Positions 22,701 through 34,799 of a stretch of DNA of 64,000 nucleotides are shown here, one piece after another; the stretch's first letter is position 1, and the number at the start of each line of letters is the position of its first letter. The notes under the pieces are model-generated. The model ran no database searches. It saw only the letters and a list, made by a program, of their open reading frames with translations, and was not told where the DNA came from. Origin of the DNA: Sciurus carolinensis (taxonomy: Eukaryota > Chordata > Mammalia > Rodentia > Sciuridae); the NCBI RefSeq assembly GCF_902686445.1, contig NC_062220.1, positions 97,030,143 through 97,094,142 of the forward strand. The letters run 5' to 3'. The position numbers and the translations under genes are program-made.

Positions 22701-23567
22701 CTTGTTGGCTCAGGATCAGCCTTCCTTAACAGGACTCCCATAGCACAAGAAATAAAAGCAAGAATCAACAACTGGGATAGATTCAAACTAAAAAGCTTTC
22801 TCTCAGCAAAGGAAACTATCAGAAATGTGAAGAGAGAGCCTACAGAGTGGGAGAATATCTTTGCCAACCATACCTCAGATAGAGCACTAATTTCCAGAAT
22901 CTATAAAGAACTCAAAAAATTCTACACGAAGAATACAAATAATCCAATCAACAAATGGGCTAAGGAAATGAACAGACACTTCACAGAAGAAGATGTACAA
23001 GTAATCAACAGATATATGAAAAAATGTTCAACATCCCTAGTAATAAGGGAAATGCAAATCAAAACTACCCTAAGATTTCATCTCACCCCAATTAGAATGG
23101 CAATTATCAAGAACACAAGCAACAATAGGTGTTGGCGAGGATGTGGTGAAAAAGGAACACTCATACATTGCTGGTGGGGTTGCAAATTAGTGCAGCCACT
23201 CTGGAAAGCAGTGTGGAGATTCCTCAGAAAGCTTGGAATGGAAACACCATTTGACCCAGCTATCCCACTCCTTGGTCTATACCCAAAGGACTTAAAATCA
23301 GCATACTACAGAGATACAGCCACATCAATGTTCATTGCTGCTCAATTCACCATAGCCAGATTGTGGAACCAACCTAGATGCCCTTCAGTTGATGAATGGA
23401 TAAAGAAACTGTGGCATATTTATACAATGGAATATTACTCCGCAATGAAGAATGATAAAATTATGGCATTTGTAGGCAAATGGTCGAAATTGGAGAATAT
23501 CATGCTAAGTGAGATAAGCCAATCTCAAAAAACTAAAGGACGAATGATCTCGCTGATAAGCGGATGA
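19719..23567 (+). CDS. ORF2: L1 ORF2: endonuclease and reverse transcriptase, open
   Basis: 1282 residues, matching the usual 1275-1281 of human and mouse ORF2p. It nicks target DNA and copies L1 RNA onto it. The N-terminal apurinic-type endonuclease has LNVNGLN (21-27), QETH (50-53), GDFN and, near 20427, SDHNGL with its catalytic histidine. The RT has the fingers region around [13 protein letters not shown], a [11 protein letters not shown] region and the catalytic FADD at 708-711, as in human L1. The C-terminal cysteine motif is CX3CX7HX4C at 1138-1155. It starts 31 bp after ORF1. No stop or frameshift is seen. In the RT, the block before PLLPLLFN reads [13 protein letters not shown] where proline is typical of CPLSPLL-like sequence, so one or two residues may have drifted. 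Activity is untested. Confidence 0.93.
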   Translation: MSKTNMSQLTGNTNHITIITLNVNGLNSSIKRHRLADWIKKKNPTICCLQETHLIERDTHRLKVKGWGKTYHAHGHSKKAGVSILISDNVDFKPKLVRRDKEGHYMLLKGSINQQDITIINIYAPNIGSSTYVKQILLNYRIQIDHNTIILGDFNTPLSPLDRSSKQKLNKETIDLNNTISNLDLTDIYRIYHPTKNEYTFFSAAHGSFSKIDHILCHKATVSNYKKIEILPCTLSDHNGLKLEINDRIKNRNFSNTWRLNNTLLYDEWITEDFRREIKKFLEVNENKDTSYQNLWDTMKAVLRGRFISWGAFKKRSRNQQINDLTLQLKALEKEEQTNTKSSRRQEIVKIRAEINEIETKETIGKINKINSWFFEKINKIDKPLATLTKRKREKTQITKIRNEQGNITTDTSEIQNIIRSYFENLYSNKTENLEDINKFLETYELPKLNEEDIHNLNEPISSNEIEEVIKSLPTKKSPGPDGFSAEFYKTFKEELIPILLKLFHEIEEEGTLPNSFYEANITLIPKPDRDTSRKENFRPISLMNIDAKILNKILANRIQIYIKKIVHHDQVGFIPGMQGWFNIRKSINVIHHINRLKVKNHMIISIDAEKAFDKIQHPFMLKTLEKIGVVGTFLNIIKAIYAKPMANIILNGEKLKAFPLKTGTRQGYPLLPLLFNIILETLARAIRQTKEIKGIRIGKEELKLSLFADDMIIYLEEPGNSTRKLLELISEFSKVAGYKINAHKSKAFLYISDESSEREIRKTTPFTIASKKIKYLGINLTKEVKDLYNENYRTLKKEIQENLRRWKDLPCSWIGRINIVKMAILPKVLYRFNAIPIKIPMMYLAEIEQAIMKFIWKNKKPRIAKAILSSKSEAGGIAIPDLQLYYKAIVTKTAWYWYQNRQVDQWYRIEDMDTNPNKYNFLILDKGSNNMQWRKDSLFNKWCWENWKTICNRMKLNPYLSPYTKLNSKWIKDLGIRPETLHLIEEKVGPNLQLVGSGSAFLNRTPIAQEIKARINNWDRFKLKSFLSAKETIRNVKREPTEWENIFANHTSDRALISRIYKELKKFYTKNTNNPINKWAKEMNRHFTEEDVQVINRYMKKCSTSLVIREMQIKTTLRFHLTPIRMAIIKNTSNNRCWRGCGEKGTLIHCWWGCKLVQPLWKAVWRFLRKLGMETPFDPAIPLLGLYPKDLKSAYYRDTATSMFIAAQFTIARLWNQPRCPSVDEWIKKLWHIYTMEYYSAMKNDKIMAFVGKWSKLENIMLSEISQSQKTKGRMISLISG

Positions 23568-23772
23568 GGACATATAATGGGGGTGGGAGGGGTTAGCATT
23601 AGGTTTAGGGTTAGGTTTAGAGTTAGGCTAAGGAGAGCGGTAAGAATGAAGGAAAGAAGGACTGTATAAAGGGAAAAGGGTGGGAGGGGTGGGGGGGAAG
23701 GCGAAAAAAAAGAAACATCATTACCCTATGTAAACGTAAAAAAATAAATAAAATAAAAAATAAATAAATAAA
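23568..23772 (+). other. L1 3' UTR and A-rich tail
   Basis: A short UTR holds TTAGGTTTAGGGTTAGG-like repeats (about 23594-23630) and a G-rich run (about 23678-23700, GGGTGGGAGGGGTGGGGGGG) able in principle to form a G-quadruplex, a known property of L1 3' UTRs. The tail is A-rich with AAAT repeats. Confidence 0.8.
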
Positions 23773-23785
23773 TAAACTACACTAT

Positions 23786-24835
23786 GTCTTTTCACTCAAG
23801 GTCACAATTTTGATCACAATTTTATCAAGTAGGAAATTGAAGTTAAGGAAATAAATTATTCTAAAGCATAAAGTCCAGATAATATAGTTAAGTTTGAATG
23901 ACTAGCCAGATATTTATTCTAAGGATTTAGGATTTTAAAGGATATTTCCTGATTGGAAATCCAGCATTGTGGTGTGAGTCTCTGCCCTCCTCCTTCCCTA
24001 CCAAATCCACTTTCTTCCATGACCCTGCAGGTACCAAAGCTAGAAGAGAAAGAAGAGAAAGGAGCCTCTGACGGTGAAAAAAGTCCTTTTAGTGTCTCTC
24101 AGAAATGGTGTACTGAAGATGTGCCCCAAGGCTGATCTCGGCAGCTGGTATTGGATACCTAGCTGCACTCCTTTCTCTGGAACGTGCTGGTTGAGACAAG
24201 CAGAGCTGATGGAAGCTGTACTTGAGACACCAAGGTACGGGTGATATGAGGAAGGTTCAAATGAGGTCCTGTGGGGAGGGGCAAAAAGAGGTTAGAGTTT
24301 CCTTGCTGTGAGGATAAAATGGCGATGTGTGACACCAAAGGGATTAGCTCTAGCAAGGATTTTGGAAATTTAACTATTATAAACTAATTAGAAGACCTGG
24401 GGAGGCCAATTAGAGATGCCACTTCCACATCTCATCCGTACGGTGAACTCTGCATGGGCTGCAATATGCCAACTGAATTCCAAGTGAAAGTGTGCATACT
24501 GTGTATGTACATGGTTGGCTTTGAGTGTGACCACATGGCTTTGAAAAGGAACATGCTGGGTTCTGAAACGAGCAATCACACAGGTGCATCTGATTGTCAG
24601 GCTTTTGTTTTGTTTTTTGAAATCTATCTTGGGAAGTCAGGCTTTTCACAGTGGGTATCTATTCAAAAATGGAAATCAGAAGATTTGGAGCACTTAAGAA
24701 TGACAGGTACACCTACAGATGGAGACCCCCAGGGATAAAAAGCAAAAAAGTATTGCTCCTGAGCTTAAAATAAAAATCTTAAACACATCCAGAAACATAT
24801 AATGCAGTAGCCCGGGTAAGTCAATGAAGGGCCGT
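23786..24835. other. Unassigned sequence
   Basis: No gene or repeat recognised. Confidence 0.45.
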
Positions 24836-24975
24836 TCTTTGCCAAGTCTTTTAAATCTCTACTACAACCCTTTGAGGTAAGCATTATAATCCCCCTTTTA
24901 CAGAGGAAGATACAGAGGAATCAAAAGGTGAAGCTAACTGTCCCAGGTCCCACAAGTTGTCATGTGACAAAACTG
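24836..24975 (+). mobile_element. MIR SINE
   Basis: Typical MIR core and 3' part: CTACAACCCTTTGAGGTAAG, CCCCCTTTTACAGAGGAAGA and GGTCCCACAAGTTGTCA. Confidence 0.65.
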
Positions 24976-26553
24976 TTATTGTCACTAGAGTCTTCTTCCA
25001 AACCTGAGCTCCTCACCACACCATCCTTTCTCTCCTTTTTGCTGTTATGTTATGGTTGGAGGGTTCCACTCTTCAAAGTGGTGTTTACAACAGTTAAAAG
25101 ATGTTTGGCAAGTGGATGTCTTCTATATAGAAAGGTTTCCCCTGGTTTTAAAAAAAATTGTTTATACTTGTAGGAAACAACTTTTAAAATTCATGTATGT
25201 GGATAACTTCATTCTTTGTGACAAATGGAAGAATGCTCCCCAGTTGTTGTATGAATACATATATAATATATAAATGACATTTTACATAAAGTATGTTACA
25301 ACCATAAGTGTGGAAGAGGGAGCCACCGTTTACTAGCATCCATGGTCAATTGAAATATCTTTATTTTTGGCCTCAAGCACTTTACATGGTCCGTGTTTAA
25401 GTAACAATCAGGATAGGAACCACCTGGCAACAAGTCCTGGGTCTTAAGGAAGCAAATGAACTGCACAAACTTTCTCATGCTCTGTGGAAAAAAAATCTGC
25501 CCATTATGAGCTATAAATGTCTCAATGGTCCAAATTTAGAACTTTTCCTCTGAGTGGTTTCAGAAGTGACCCAGAGAGAGGAAGAGGCTGTCGGAAGGAG
25601 TAGGAAGAGTCATGACCCACAAGTGGAGAGATATCCAGTGGGGCCCAAGTCATCGTTATCCATGTGTCTTGAGTGAACCAATCACCTTTCCATTTGGAAT
25701 TTTTCTTGTCTGTAAAATAAAAGTTATATAATACAGATGTCTTTATTCCTGGACCATCTGAACTTCATTCATTTTCTTATATCTCCAAGAGGAGGAAGAG
25801 TTTGTAGTATTTCCCACTTATCTCACCATGCCTTCTGAGTTTGGGGACTGATGTTCTGTGGAACGCTGTTGGGGAACACTGGGAAAGTGTGAGTTAAAAA
25901 GACTTAATCCTAAGGTTGTAGATTTATTATGAAGGTAATTGCTTTTATGTCTTGAAATATTCATCCTCTACCACACAGGAAGCAAAGGAAAACTTTGCAT
26001 TCATTCACTCAACAAACATCAAATGCCTACTATTGGTCACTGTCTTGGTGTTGGATTATGGAGAAGATGAGCAATTGGAGGTCTGCTGGAGTCAGTTGCC
26101 CAAATGCAATTTCTATGGAATCCTCAGACTCTGGATCCATTGCTTTGTTTGAAGGATTTATGTTGTGTAGAGTAGCAGCAAATGGTATGGCAATTGTTTA
26201 ATTCACGCTAAAAAAAAAAAAAAAATCCAGAATGTCTAACTATAGGGCAGGAAAACCATTTACATATTCAGGGAAAATGGAAAAATTTCCTCCAAAGTTT
26301 TAACACTTGTTGTCACTAAATGTTGTAATTATGGGAAGATTTTATGATTTTATTTTTTTTATTTTTTATGAACATGCATAGCATTTATGATCAGAAAAAT
26401 AATTCAAAAGAAAACAGCTATATTTTAATACTTGTTTATTAAACATTTGTTTATCCTACTGTTTATTAAATATGGCTAAGACATTAGTCTAAATGACATA
26501 TTCATTTCAGTCTACAGAAGTTTCAAGGGAAAATAGGAAAGAGGCAAATTATT
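24976..26553. other. Unassigned sequence
   Basis: Around 25999-26050 there is a short stretch like old dispersed repeats (CATTCACTCAACAAACATC ... CTACTATTGG). A 16-17-base A run lies near 26209. Nothing else recognised. Confidence 0.4.
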
Positions 26554-26708
26554 TGATATTTATTTTTAATTTTTTAATTTTAATTTTTTTTACTTTTTAT
26601 TTTTGTTCTAATTCGTTATACATGACAGTAGAATGCATTTATACATTTTGATAAAACCAACCTAGGTGTCCTTCAACAGATGAATGGATAAAGAAAATGT
26701 GATATTTA
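26554..26708 (-). mobile_element. Short L1 insertion with 5' inversion
   Basis: Between 9-bp repeats TGATATTTA (26554-26562, 26700-26708) lie an AT-rich T stretch and an antisense L1 3' end (AATTCGTTATACATGACAGT), followed by a plus-sense L1 piece (CTAGGTGTCCTTCAACAGAT). Opposite orientations within one small insertion suggest twin priming. Only about 137 bp was inserted. Confidence 0.55.
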
Positions 26709-28000
26709 GTTTTTAAGTAGTAAAATAAGAGCAGGCAGAAGGAGGATTTAGTGTCTTCACCTGAAATACTATGATCATAGTCACATGTGGCCATTCCAAG
26801 AGGTAGCTGCCATGATGGAATCTGAAGGGCTTTCTCCCCTTCACTGGGTGTATTCCCTAAAAAGACATAAAAGTTTATACATATGTCAGTTCATAAACTA
26901 GACTGTTCCAAACTATTTTTTTCAGGTTTAGCTCTCTTTGGCTTTATTTCAGCTGATAGCTGAAGCCATATCCAGTGGGAGGGTTGTCCCCCATATACAG
27001 ATTCTGCATGTTTGGCCTTCCCTTTGGTCCCCTGTGCTCCAGTCCAAACCATGTTCCCCCTTGTGCTGGATCCCATAACGAATGTCCACCTGTCTGCTTT
27101 CAGTGTTCCCAGTCTCCAGTCAATAAGCACTACAGAGCCTGCCACATAGTCTCCAGATGCATGGGGGCACTTGTGTTCTCTGACCTCCGTAAAACCTTGC
27201 ATGGGAGCTCATTTTCTGTTCCTGGGCAACAGTTTGAAATCCTTACAACTTGAAGAGAACTCCTAGGTGGTCTTTCCCCTCCTTTGTTTTTTGTTTGTTT
27301 GTTTGTTTCCCTTTCCTTTCCTTTTCTTTTTTTCTTTTTGGCACAGAGCGGGTATGTGGTCCTCTTCCTTGAGAAACTAGCAGTCTCTGAGCAGAACTCA
27401 CCTTCCTGCAGTCCCTCTCTCCAGTGATCAGTGTCCCCTGTGGAGACCACAGTGGAAGACATGCCTCCTCTACCCATCCCCTGGAGTGCCCTCACTCTCA
27501 ACCTCTCAGACTCTTTCACTGCATCCCTTTGTCTCCCTGGGTCTCCTGTCACTCCCTCTGCCTGGTTCTATTTAGTGAGCATTAAAGATGCTCTAGCCTC
27601 TCCCACCTGAAACGGGCTCTTTCAAGTGCCTGTCCTCTTCCGGTTGTCACCTATCTCTGTCTTTAATGTTTTTGACATTGTGAGTTTGAAGTGACTGGGA
27701 AAGGTCACAGTGGATGTATCTAGTAGGCATCTGGATACTGAGTGAGTCTGAGGTCTGAGGAGGTATCTGGGCTAAAGGTAGGGAATTAAGGTGTGAATCT
27801 GAGAGTAAGTGGGAAATAAAAGATGATCATGGATACTGTGGGAGCAGGGGAATTGACCAGGGCTGGAGTGGAGAAAGAGACAAGGTCTAGGTAGAGGAAC
27901 ATTTGGGATACTATAACTTCTGTGAAACTTAGGAGTCACTCTTAGTAGATGTTTCTAGATTTCTGAAATCCCTAAAAATTATAATAGTGAACACATGAGC
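26709..28000. other. Unassigned sequence
   Basis: A GC-richer stretch at 26890-27560 holds open frames on both strands, but no domain or splice pattern that I trust. A TTTG/TTTC microsatellite-like tract lies at 27285-27340. Confidence 0.4.
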
Positions 28001-28190
28001 AATAGCTGTGTGCCTTCATTGTTCTAAATGCTTTATAATCCTCGCAACTATGAGAGGCAGTTATTACAACAACCCCATTTTGAAGAGGGGGAAGTGGTGG
28101 CTCAGAGAGGTTGTATAACTTTGAAAAAGGTTCCAACTAAGTAAAAATGGGACCTATGTCAGAGCATTCTAAAATCTGCTTATTTAACCA
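28001..28190 (+). mobile_element. MIR SINE
   Basis: MIR layout: TTGTTCTAAATGCTTTATAATCC, then CAACCCCATTTTGAAGAGG and GGCTCAGAGAGGTTGTATAAC. Confidence 0.65.
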
Positions 28191-28440
28191 TATTATACAT
28201 CATAATTCCTCCATACAGAACAGAAATTACATGAAGGGTCAGGAGAGATTTATCTAATTGTACAATAAATTTTAAATATAGACAGGATTAATGATAAATG
28301 TTTTATAACAATTGTTTATAGAAATTTATCAAGAACTCCATCAATATATGAACTAGCAAGTATTCTGAGATTGTTTTTTAAATTGTTCACAAAGTTATTT
28401 AGCTATCACTTACCGAGTATTTTTCTTATGTCGGGTGTGA

Positions 28441-28814
28441 TGCTTGGGTTAGCTTTCCCTCCCTATAACAAATAACTGAGATGACCATATTTATAGAGAT
28501 AATGGCTTATTTTGGCTCATGATTTTAGAGGTTCCAGTCTAGGATCAGGTGGACTCATTGCTTTTAGGCATTTGATTGGAGTGCTGGGTGGCAGTGGTGG
28601 GGTGCATGTGGCAAAGTAAAAACACCTTGTAATTTTTTGCAAGCAAGCAAAAGAGAGAAGAAGGGATGGCCCCATATTTCCTTTTGAGGGTATAGCCCAC
28701 AGTAACTTGAGGACCTACCTCTTAAAGGATTCACCATCTCCCAGTAGCACTATGGGATGGGGACCAAGTCTTTAACATATGAGCCTTTGGGAAACACTTC
28801 TCCAAACTACAGCA
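28441..28814 (-). mobile_element. MaLR-type LTR, antisense
   Basis: Starts with a reversed LTR end (CCTATAACAAATAACTGAGAT) and runs through TTATTTTGGCTCATG to CCAAGTCTTTAACATATGAGC and CAAACTACAGCA. The same plan recurs at 30573, 37281 and 51057. Confidence 0.6.
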
Positions 28815-30572
28815 GGAATGCAAAAGTGGTTGACAGCAGTCCCAGATTTCTGGTGGCTCACTGACTTGAAAAGATCCAGCTGTAAAAATGCTTACCATGA
28901 TGGGGAAAGGTCCATAAAAGAAGTTGCTGGAAGACAGTCTTATGCTTTGGTTCCAAAGTCAGGTGGATTAAGCCTTAGTTGCTTTCATTCCAAAAGAAAG
29001 GGGAATATTAATTCTCAAAAGGTTGTTGCAGAGATTGTGGGGAATGGTGCACACAGCTCCCAGGGCACTGCGTGGCACAGAACTGGCAAGGGGCTGCTTT
29101 TTTAATGATAGAACACTGGGACCTGGGGTATCACAGCTTTATGTGGCACAAACAGTGACAGAGAGCATGAGGAAATGACCTAACCCTTGCTAAAGCATTT
29201 GAATGTTTATTCCTCACATTAGTATATTCCAAAGTAAGGAGCATGAATGTCCTCCTAGAAGTTTCCAAAATGATTCCCTTGTTTGGTGAAGATAAGAACT
29301 TCTGTGAGTGTTTAAAATTTTTCATCCTTTAAAATTTTACATTTTATATGTTTTAAGATAAAACTATTTTGCATAGTAGTACATCTAAGCAAGTGGTAAA
29401 CAAATATTTTGGGATAGAGTCTAAAAAATTTCACACAAACAGAAGGGTGTGTAAATAAGAAGGTTATAGGAAGTCACTGAGGAGTTCTAAGCAGGAAAAT
29501 AAAATATATACACTCTTGAATTTCTAGTGGATCTTTCTAAACATGGTGAAGCAAAGACAGAATGTATCAAAAATAAAGGAAAGTCCTACCAGGAGGTTGT
29601 TAAAATAGGCAAAGTACTCAAATTCCCAATAGAACAACCTTTGGAATTTTTTTTAACAAGAACTGGAATTTTCATTAATTTCTCAAATCATAATATATTC
29701 TATATCTTTCAAAATATTCTGTTCTTAATCAATGACCATAATCTGTAAATTATTTTATGTGATGGATTACATACTTAGTTTTCATTTCTGCCAAAAGATA
29801 CATAGTTCTAAATTTTTCCAACCAATATGTTGCAAGAAGATTATGTATTTCAATGATATGTAAAAATGATCTCTATTCGATATAGGCATCTGACATGAAA
29901 ACACAAGATGAAAACATCAATGCAGAATAAATGTCCACTAAAAATCATTTTAAAAACTTGAAATGTTATTTTCACATTTAAAAGTCATTCTCATTATTTT
30001 AAAATTTTAAATAGACCTGGCATCAATTGCCCACATAGCCTTGATTTTTTTTGTTACATGAGACATTATCAGATGTAAAAATATTTCTTTGATATCACAT
30101 TGATGTTGGTTCAGTTGAGAGTTAGCAAAAAGCATCTTCATAACAAAAAAACTTACAAAGAGCAGTAACTGCCCTGCTTTCATTCCAGAGAAAATATTTT
30201 ATCTATTGACCTGATTTTGGTTTTGTTGTTGAAGTTTGTAATTTATATTGCTTTGTCATTTGAGATTTTTTTTCCCATTTAGTGTTCTACACTTTTTCTC
30301 ATTGCAATATTCTCCAATATCCATGCCTTCTTCTCTTTGTATATATTCTGATAAAGTGTTTATTATAAAGCACTATAGCATATAACAAATATTCGAACAC
30401 TGGAGAGCCCTAATAAACATAATTAAGTAACATTTGAATAACAATATTTGGATTTTCTAGCAAGGTTAACAATATTAAACAGAATCAGGTTTCCAAACTA
30501 CTTGTTTAAAGACTAGCTATGCATTCAAAATTTGTTGTTAGAATCCCAGTTGTTGGATTTGTATGTATACTA
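28815..30572. other. Unassigned AT-rich sequence
   Basis: No gene or named repeat recognised. The open frame at 28779-29105 begins inside the MaLR copy and has no motif. Confidence 0.4.
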
Positions 30573-30954
30573 TGTTGTATTAATCAGCTTTCATCACTGT
30601 GAAAAAAATAACTGAGATAAAAAATTTATAAAGAAGAAAGGTTTATTTTGGTTCATGTTGTCAGTCCTTGGTCACTTGGCCTTGTTTCTTTGGACCTGTG
30701 GAGGCATGTTATATCATAGTGGGAGTACATGGTAGAGGATCTGTTCGGCTCATGGTGGCCAGAAAGCAAAAAAAAAAAAAAGACTGGGGGTCCCAATATC
30801 ACCTTCAAATGCTTTCCCCAATAATCTAACTTCTTTCTACTAACCTTCCTTCCCTACCTTCTAAAAGTTCAAACACTTCCCAAAAGTACCATAGGCTGGC
30901 AGCCAAGTCCTTAACATATGGGTTTTGTGGAACATTGAGATCCAAATTATAGCA
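30573..30954 (-). mobile_element. MaLR-type LTR, antisense
   Basis: TGTTGTATTAATCAGCTTTC at the left, AGGTTTATTTTGGTTCATG inside, and CCTTAACATATGGG and CAAATTATAGCA at the right. A pure A run lies at about 30769-30781. Confidence 0.62.
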
Positions 30955-31594
30955 TGTTTTTATAAGTTTCTTAATATTTCTCTTACTTGCAAGAATGTCT
31001 CAGCAGGAGACAGGACTACAAGCACACACTTATAACACGGAAACCACAATAAGCAAGACTGATAACGTGGTTACAATTTCCCTTCTTCACACTCCTTCTC
31101 CATTCCTGAAAATGTTGACCTTAACTTTCAATTCCTGTATCAGGGTCTCTTGCTTTTAATATTAATAGAATCAAGACAATAACAGTATCAAAACAATAAT
31201 GTCTCTAAATTGATTGTTAAGCTTCCATCATCGCAGAAGTTTAGTCTTTTTTCCACTTTCCCAATTTCTTGACTGATTTGGGGGAGAGGATTATTTGCAA
31301 AAACATAAATTTTGCCATCAAACCAGAGGGAGAATTTCTGCAGGAGAACAATAAATCCAAGTGAAAAGTCACAGTGAACTGAACTAGAGCAGAGGTATAT
31401 AGGGTTACAGACAGGTGGATTTGAGCATTTCTTTGGAGGTCGAGAAGAGCATGTAGCACATGCTAAGGGATGTGAAGAGGAAGATTTCTCTAGAATGACC
31501 AGGTAAACTATTTGTGTACAGACAGGGATCTCATGCTTTGGCAGTGCTCAAGAGAAATGTGGTTAACTGCTGTGTAACTAATCCAAAAACTTAG
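30955..31594. other. Unassigned sequence
   Basis: No gene or repeat recognised. Confidence 0.4.
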
Positions 31595-32525
31595 TGGCTC
31601 TCATTAGGAACATGCAAATCAATACCACAATGAGATACCACATCATACCCATTAGGATGGTTACTATAAAATAGATAGAACAAATGACCAAAAACCAGCT
31701 CCCAAGCTCTCAGAAATAACAAGGGTTGGCAAGGATATTGATCAATTGGAACACTGATCATAGGAATGTAAAAGGGTACAAGATGACAATTCCTCAAAGA
31801 TTAAAAATAGGCCAGGATGGTGACACACACCGGAAATCCTAGATGCTCAGGAGGCTGGGGCCAGAGGATACTAAGTTCAAAGCCAACCTCAGCAACTTAG
31901 CGAGACCCTGTCTCAAAATAGAAAAAAACTTTAAAAAGGGCTAGGGATGTGGTTCAGTGGTTAAGCACTTCTGGGTTCAATCCCTGGTACAAAAAATTTT
32001 AAATAGAATTATATGTAATCTAACAATTCTACTTATGGGTGTAATACTCAAAAGAACTTAAAGCAGTCTTGAACAGATATTTATATACTAGTGTTCATGG
32101 TACTATACATAATAGCCCAAAGGTGGAAGCAACCCAAGTGTTCATGGAAATAAATAGAAAAATAAGATGTAGGATATATGTGAATATTATTCAACCTCAA
32201 AAAGAGGGAAATTCTGAGGCATGTTACAAAACACAGATGAAACCCAAGGGCATTGTGCTATATGAAATAAGTCACAAAAGACTAAAGAATGTATGAAGCC
32301 ACTTAAATGAGGTGGCCAAATTCACAGAGATAAAGTAGAACAGTGGTTACTACGGCCTCAGGGTGGGTGGGGAGTGGTGGGCAGTACTGTTCAATGGGTA
32401 CAAAGTTTTTATGAGATGAGGAAAAGGTTCTGGAGATAGATGGTGGCAACAGGTGTACAGCAACGAATATGTATTTAAGAGAATTTTACACTTAAAACAG
32501 TTGAAATGAAAAATTAATGTCAGGT
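31595..32525 (+). mobile_element. Old L1 3' fragment, split by a SINE
   Basis: Left part (31595-31808) has ATGCAAATCAATACCACAAT and CACATCATACCCATTAGGAT. After the SINE (31809-32000) the same element resumes with GGAAGCAACCCAAGTG, AGATGAAACCCAAGGGCATTG and ATAAGTCACAAAAGACTAA. This is the terminal ORF2/3' UTR of an older L1 lineage, heavily mutated. Confidence 0.75.
31809..32000 (+). mobile_element. MEN SINE (B1-ID dimer)
   Basis: B1 part (GGCCAGGATGGTGACACAC, CTCAGGAGGCTGGGGCCAG, GAGACCCTGTCTC), an A-rich linker, then an ID part (GGGCTAGGGATGTGGTTCAG, GGGTTCAATCCCTGG). It is inserted inside the L1 fragment, so it is younger than that element. Confidence 0.83.
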
Positions 32526-33595
32526 ACCTTTTACTCCTCCTAGGAGGAGGAATAGGAACAAAGTGCTACTTTAAACCAGGATCAGGATTCAGGAGTGAAG
32601 CACACGTGGCTGCCTGAGCAACGAACAGGGATTTAGTGATGTTCCTTCTATTCCCTGTGTGCTGTCTTGCTAGAGTGACAGAGGGAAAATAAAGTGTAGG
32701 GATCAGCAGGGTCTTGTCTAGGACTGACCCAATCTAGCTGGGTAAATAGCTTGCCAAGGGACAGGCTGTTAGGAGGAGGGGAAGAGGTCCAGCCCCAGAC
32801 TCGCTGGGATTGGACCCTCTGTCTGCCCATCCCCAACTGGGTGACCTCAAGAGTCATTCACACGTATGATGGTTGAAGCTAGCTGTCCGCTGAGACCTTA
32901 GCTGGGGCTGTCCTTGGACCACCTTTACAAAGCCTCTGTGGACACGTGGCCTGGGCTTTTTTGGAGCATGGTGTGTGGATTCTTTAAAAGTGAACATCCT
33001 AACAGAATAAAGTGGAAAGGCATGGTGTTTTTATGACCTAGTCTTGGTCACCTCTGCCACACTCCTGTGGTCAAGACAGTAATATTGTAAGAAAAACATA
33101 TGAGATATATCGTCATGGCCATTTACTAATAATTTCTTTTTATTCCTCTACTTTAAGTTTCCTTACCCATGAAATATTTGAAGAAGGCAGAGAAAAGAGG
33201 TTTTTTGTATATCACAAATTGTCCCAAGTGTAACATTGGCAGCCATTCCTATTCTGTATGTATTTTAATGTATGTGTTTTATTTTTGTGGCTCTCAATGG
33301 TGGGCGTGTACATAAGAGGGAAACATAGCAAAAAGACAAAACAACTTAGGATTTCTGTAGTTGGGACAGATAAATATACTTCAGACACAATCTTACCTTC
33401 CCTCATGCTGATACTAAAGACCTACTGAGGATATTTTCCCAAAAACCAATGCAAAATGTTCTTTTATCTAACACGCTTTTATCTGTGATCAGTATTCTGG
33501 AATGGACATCTTCTCTTCTATCACACTGTCTATATAGATTTTTAGTGTTATTTCCAGGAAAAATATGATTTTTGTTTATTTTTTTCTACTTTAAA
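32526..33595. other. Unassigned sequence
   Basis: No gene or repeat recognised. Open frames here lack motifs. Confidence 0.4.
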
Positions 33596-33712
33596 TTATT
33601 TTTTTGGGGTTTTTTTTTTTTTTTTTTTTTTTTTCCTTTGTGCTGGGGTGGAACTCAGAGTATCATGCAGCCTAGGCAAGTGCTCTACCACGGGGCTACA
33701 TCTTCAGCCCAA
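33596..33712 (-). mobile_element. ID SINE, antisense, with long T run
   Basis: A run of about 24 T (tail in reverse), then GTGCTGGGGTGGAACTCAGAG, GGCAAGTGCTCTACCACG and CTACATCTTCAGCCC. Confidence 0.78.
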
Positions 33713-34499
33713 GTCCATTGTTTACATGATGATCTTTTCTGGCTGATGAAATTTTCTAGATTATCTTCGTTAAAAGACTGCATTTAAACCTGTGATTCTT
33801 TTTCCTTCTGTCAATTTAGTTTAAAATTAAGAGTTAATTTTAAAATCATTGATCCTAGTTTCTTTCCCAACATCTTAACACTGGTCACAAGATGCACAGA
33901 TTGAGAAAATAAAATCATGATTCTTAAAAGAAAGCAAGCCAAGTTTTACCGCCTTCTTAAAAAAAGTACATCACCCACGAGCCTGATGATCTGGCAAATG
34001 CGCAGCTTGAGCTAGCTCTGAGAAAACGCCTCAGATGATTCATTCTAAAGTGTATCTTGACCTTATTAAGACCACAAAGTCACAGGGGAACAGGAAGACA
34101 TCAATATAGTGGATGATATGAGTATTTTTGGTGTCATTAAGAAATGTACCAACTGATGCCACTCAACACAGAGTTCTTTCCAGGTCAAGATGAACTTGGA
34201 ATTGAACTGTTGAAAGAATTGGCAAGATGGTTTCATTTCTTAGTCCAGCAAAACATAGGGAACGACTATCAATTAAAAGATATATAACCATAAGTGATAT
34301 ATATACTTTCAAGGAGGAAAGAGTCAGAAAGATACAACCTCTTTATTGTTAGAACCACACTGATAACTGTAAAGCCAAATTCTGCTGCAGATCTTCCTTT
34401 TAACATTTATATTATTTTTAGTTATCCAAATGTATAAACACATTCTTATAAAAACAATATAGACCAAGACCAATAAAATGAAACAATAAAACTTACCTT
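33713..34499. other. Unassigned sequence
   Basis: No gene or repeat recognised. Confidence 0.4.
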
Positions 34500-34623
34500 T
34501 CTGGGCAAGGTGGTGCATACCTGTAATCCCAGCAACTGGGGAGGCTGAGGCAGGAGGATTGCAAGTTCAAGGCTAGCCTCAGCAACTTAACAATGCCCTA
34601 AGTAACTCTGTGAGACCCTGTTC

Positions 34624-34664
<41 letters not shown>

Positions 34665-34735
34665 AAGGCTGGGCTTGCAGCTCAGTGATTAAACTCCTGT
34701 ATTAAATCCCTGGTACCAAAAAACCAAACCAAACC
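34500..34735 (+). mobile_element. MEN SINE with CAA microsatellite in the linker
   Basis: B1 part (GCAAGGTGGTGCATACCTGT, GGGAGGCTGAGGCAGGAGGA, GTGAGACCCTGTTC), then a CAA repeat of about 14 units (34624-34664), then an ID part (AAAGGCTGGGCTTGCAGCTC, AAATCCCTGG). The linker A-run evidently seeded the microsatellite. Confidence 0.85.
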
Positions 34736-34799
34736 AAAATAACAATAAACTCCCCTCTGTCCCAGTTCTTCTCCCATTGCTGCTTTCCACCCCATAGGT

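Larger units (their letters stand above)
17414..23772 (+). mobile_element. Full-length L1 retrotransposon, almost intact
   Basis: 6359 bp between 13-bp target duplications. Order: GC-rich 5' UTR with two monomers (17415-18640), ORF1 (18641-19687, one nonsense codon), a 31-bp spacer, ORF2 (19719-23567, open), then a short G-rich 3' UTR and an A-rich tail of AAAT-like repeats. Perfect duplications and an open ORF2 indicate a young insertion. It probably cannot mobilise by itself because ORF1 is cut at codon 168, though ORF2p might still act in trans. Confidence 0.95.

Noticed and set aside
23590..23632. Interstitial telomere repeat
   Set aside because: Only one exact TTAGGG-like unit with variants, and it lies inside the L1 3' UTR, so it belongs to the element.
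26891..27552. Overlapping open frames of 92-140 codons in GC-richer DNA
   Set aside because: No domain, no start context or splice signals that agree, low-complexity Lys-rich run from a TTTC/TTTG tract. Could be a CpG-poor regulatory region, but nothing supports a gene.
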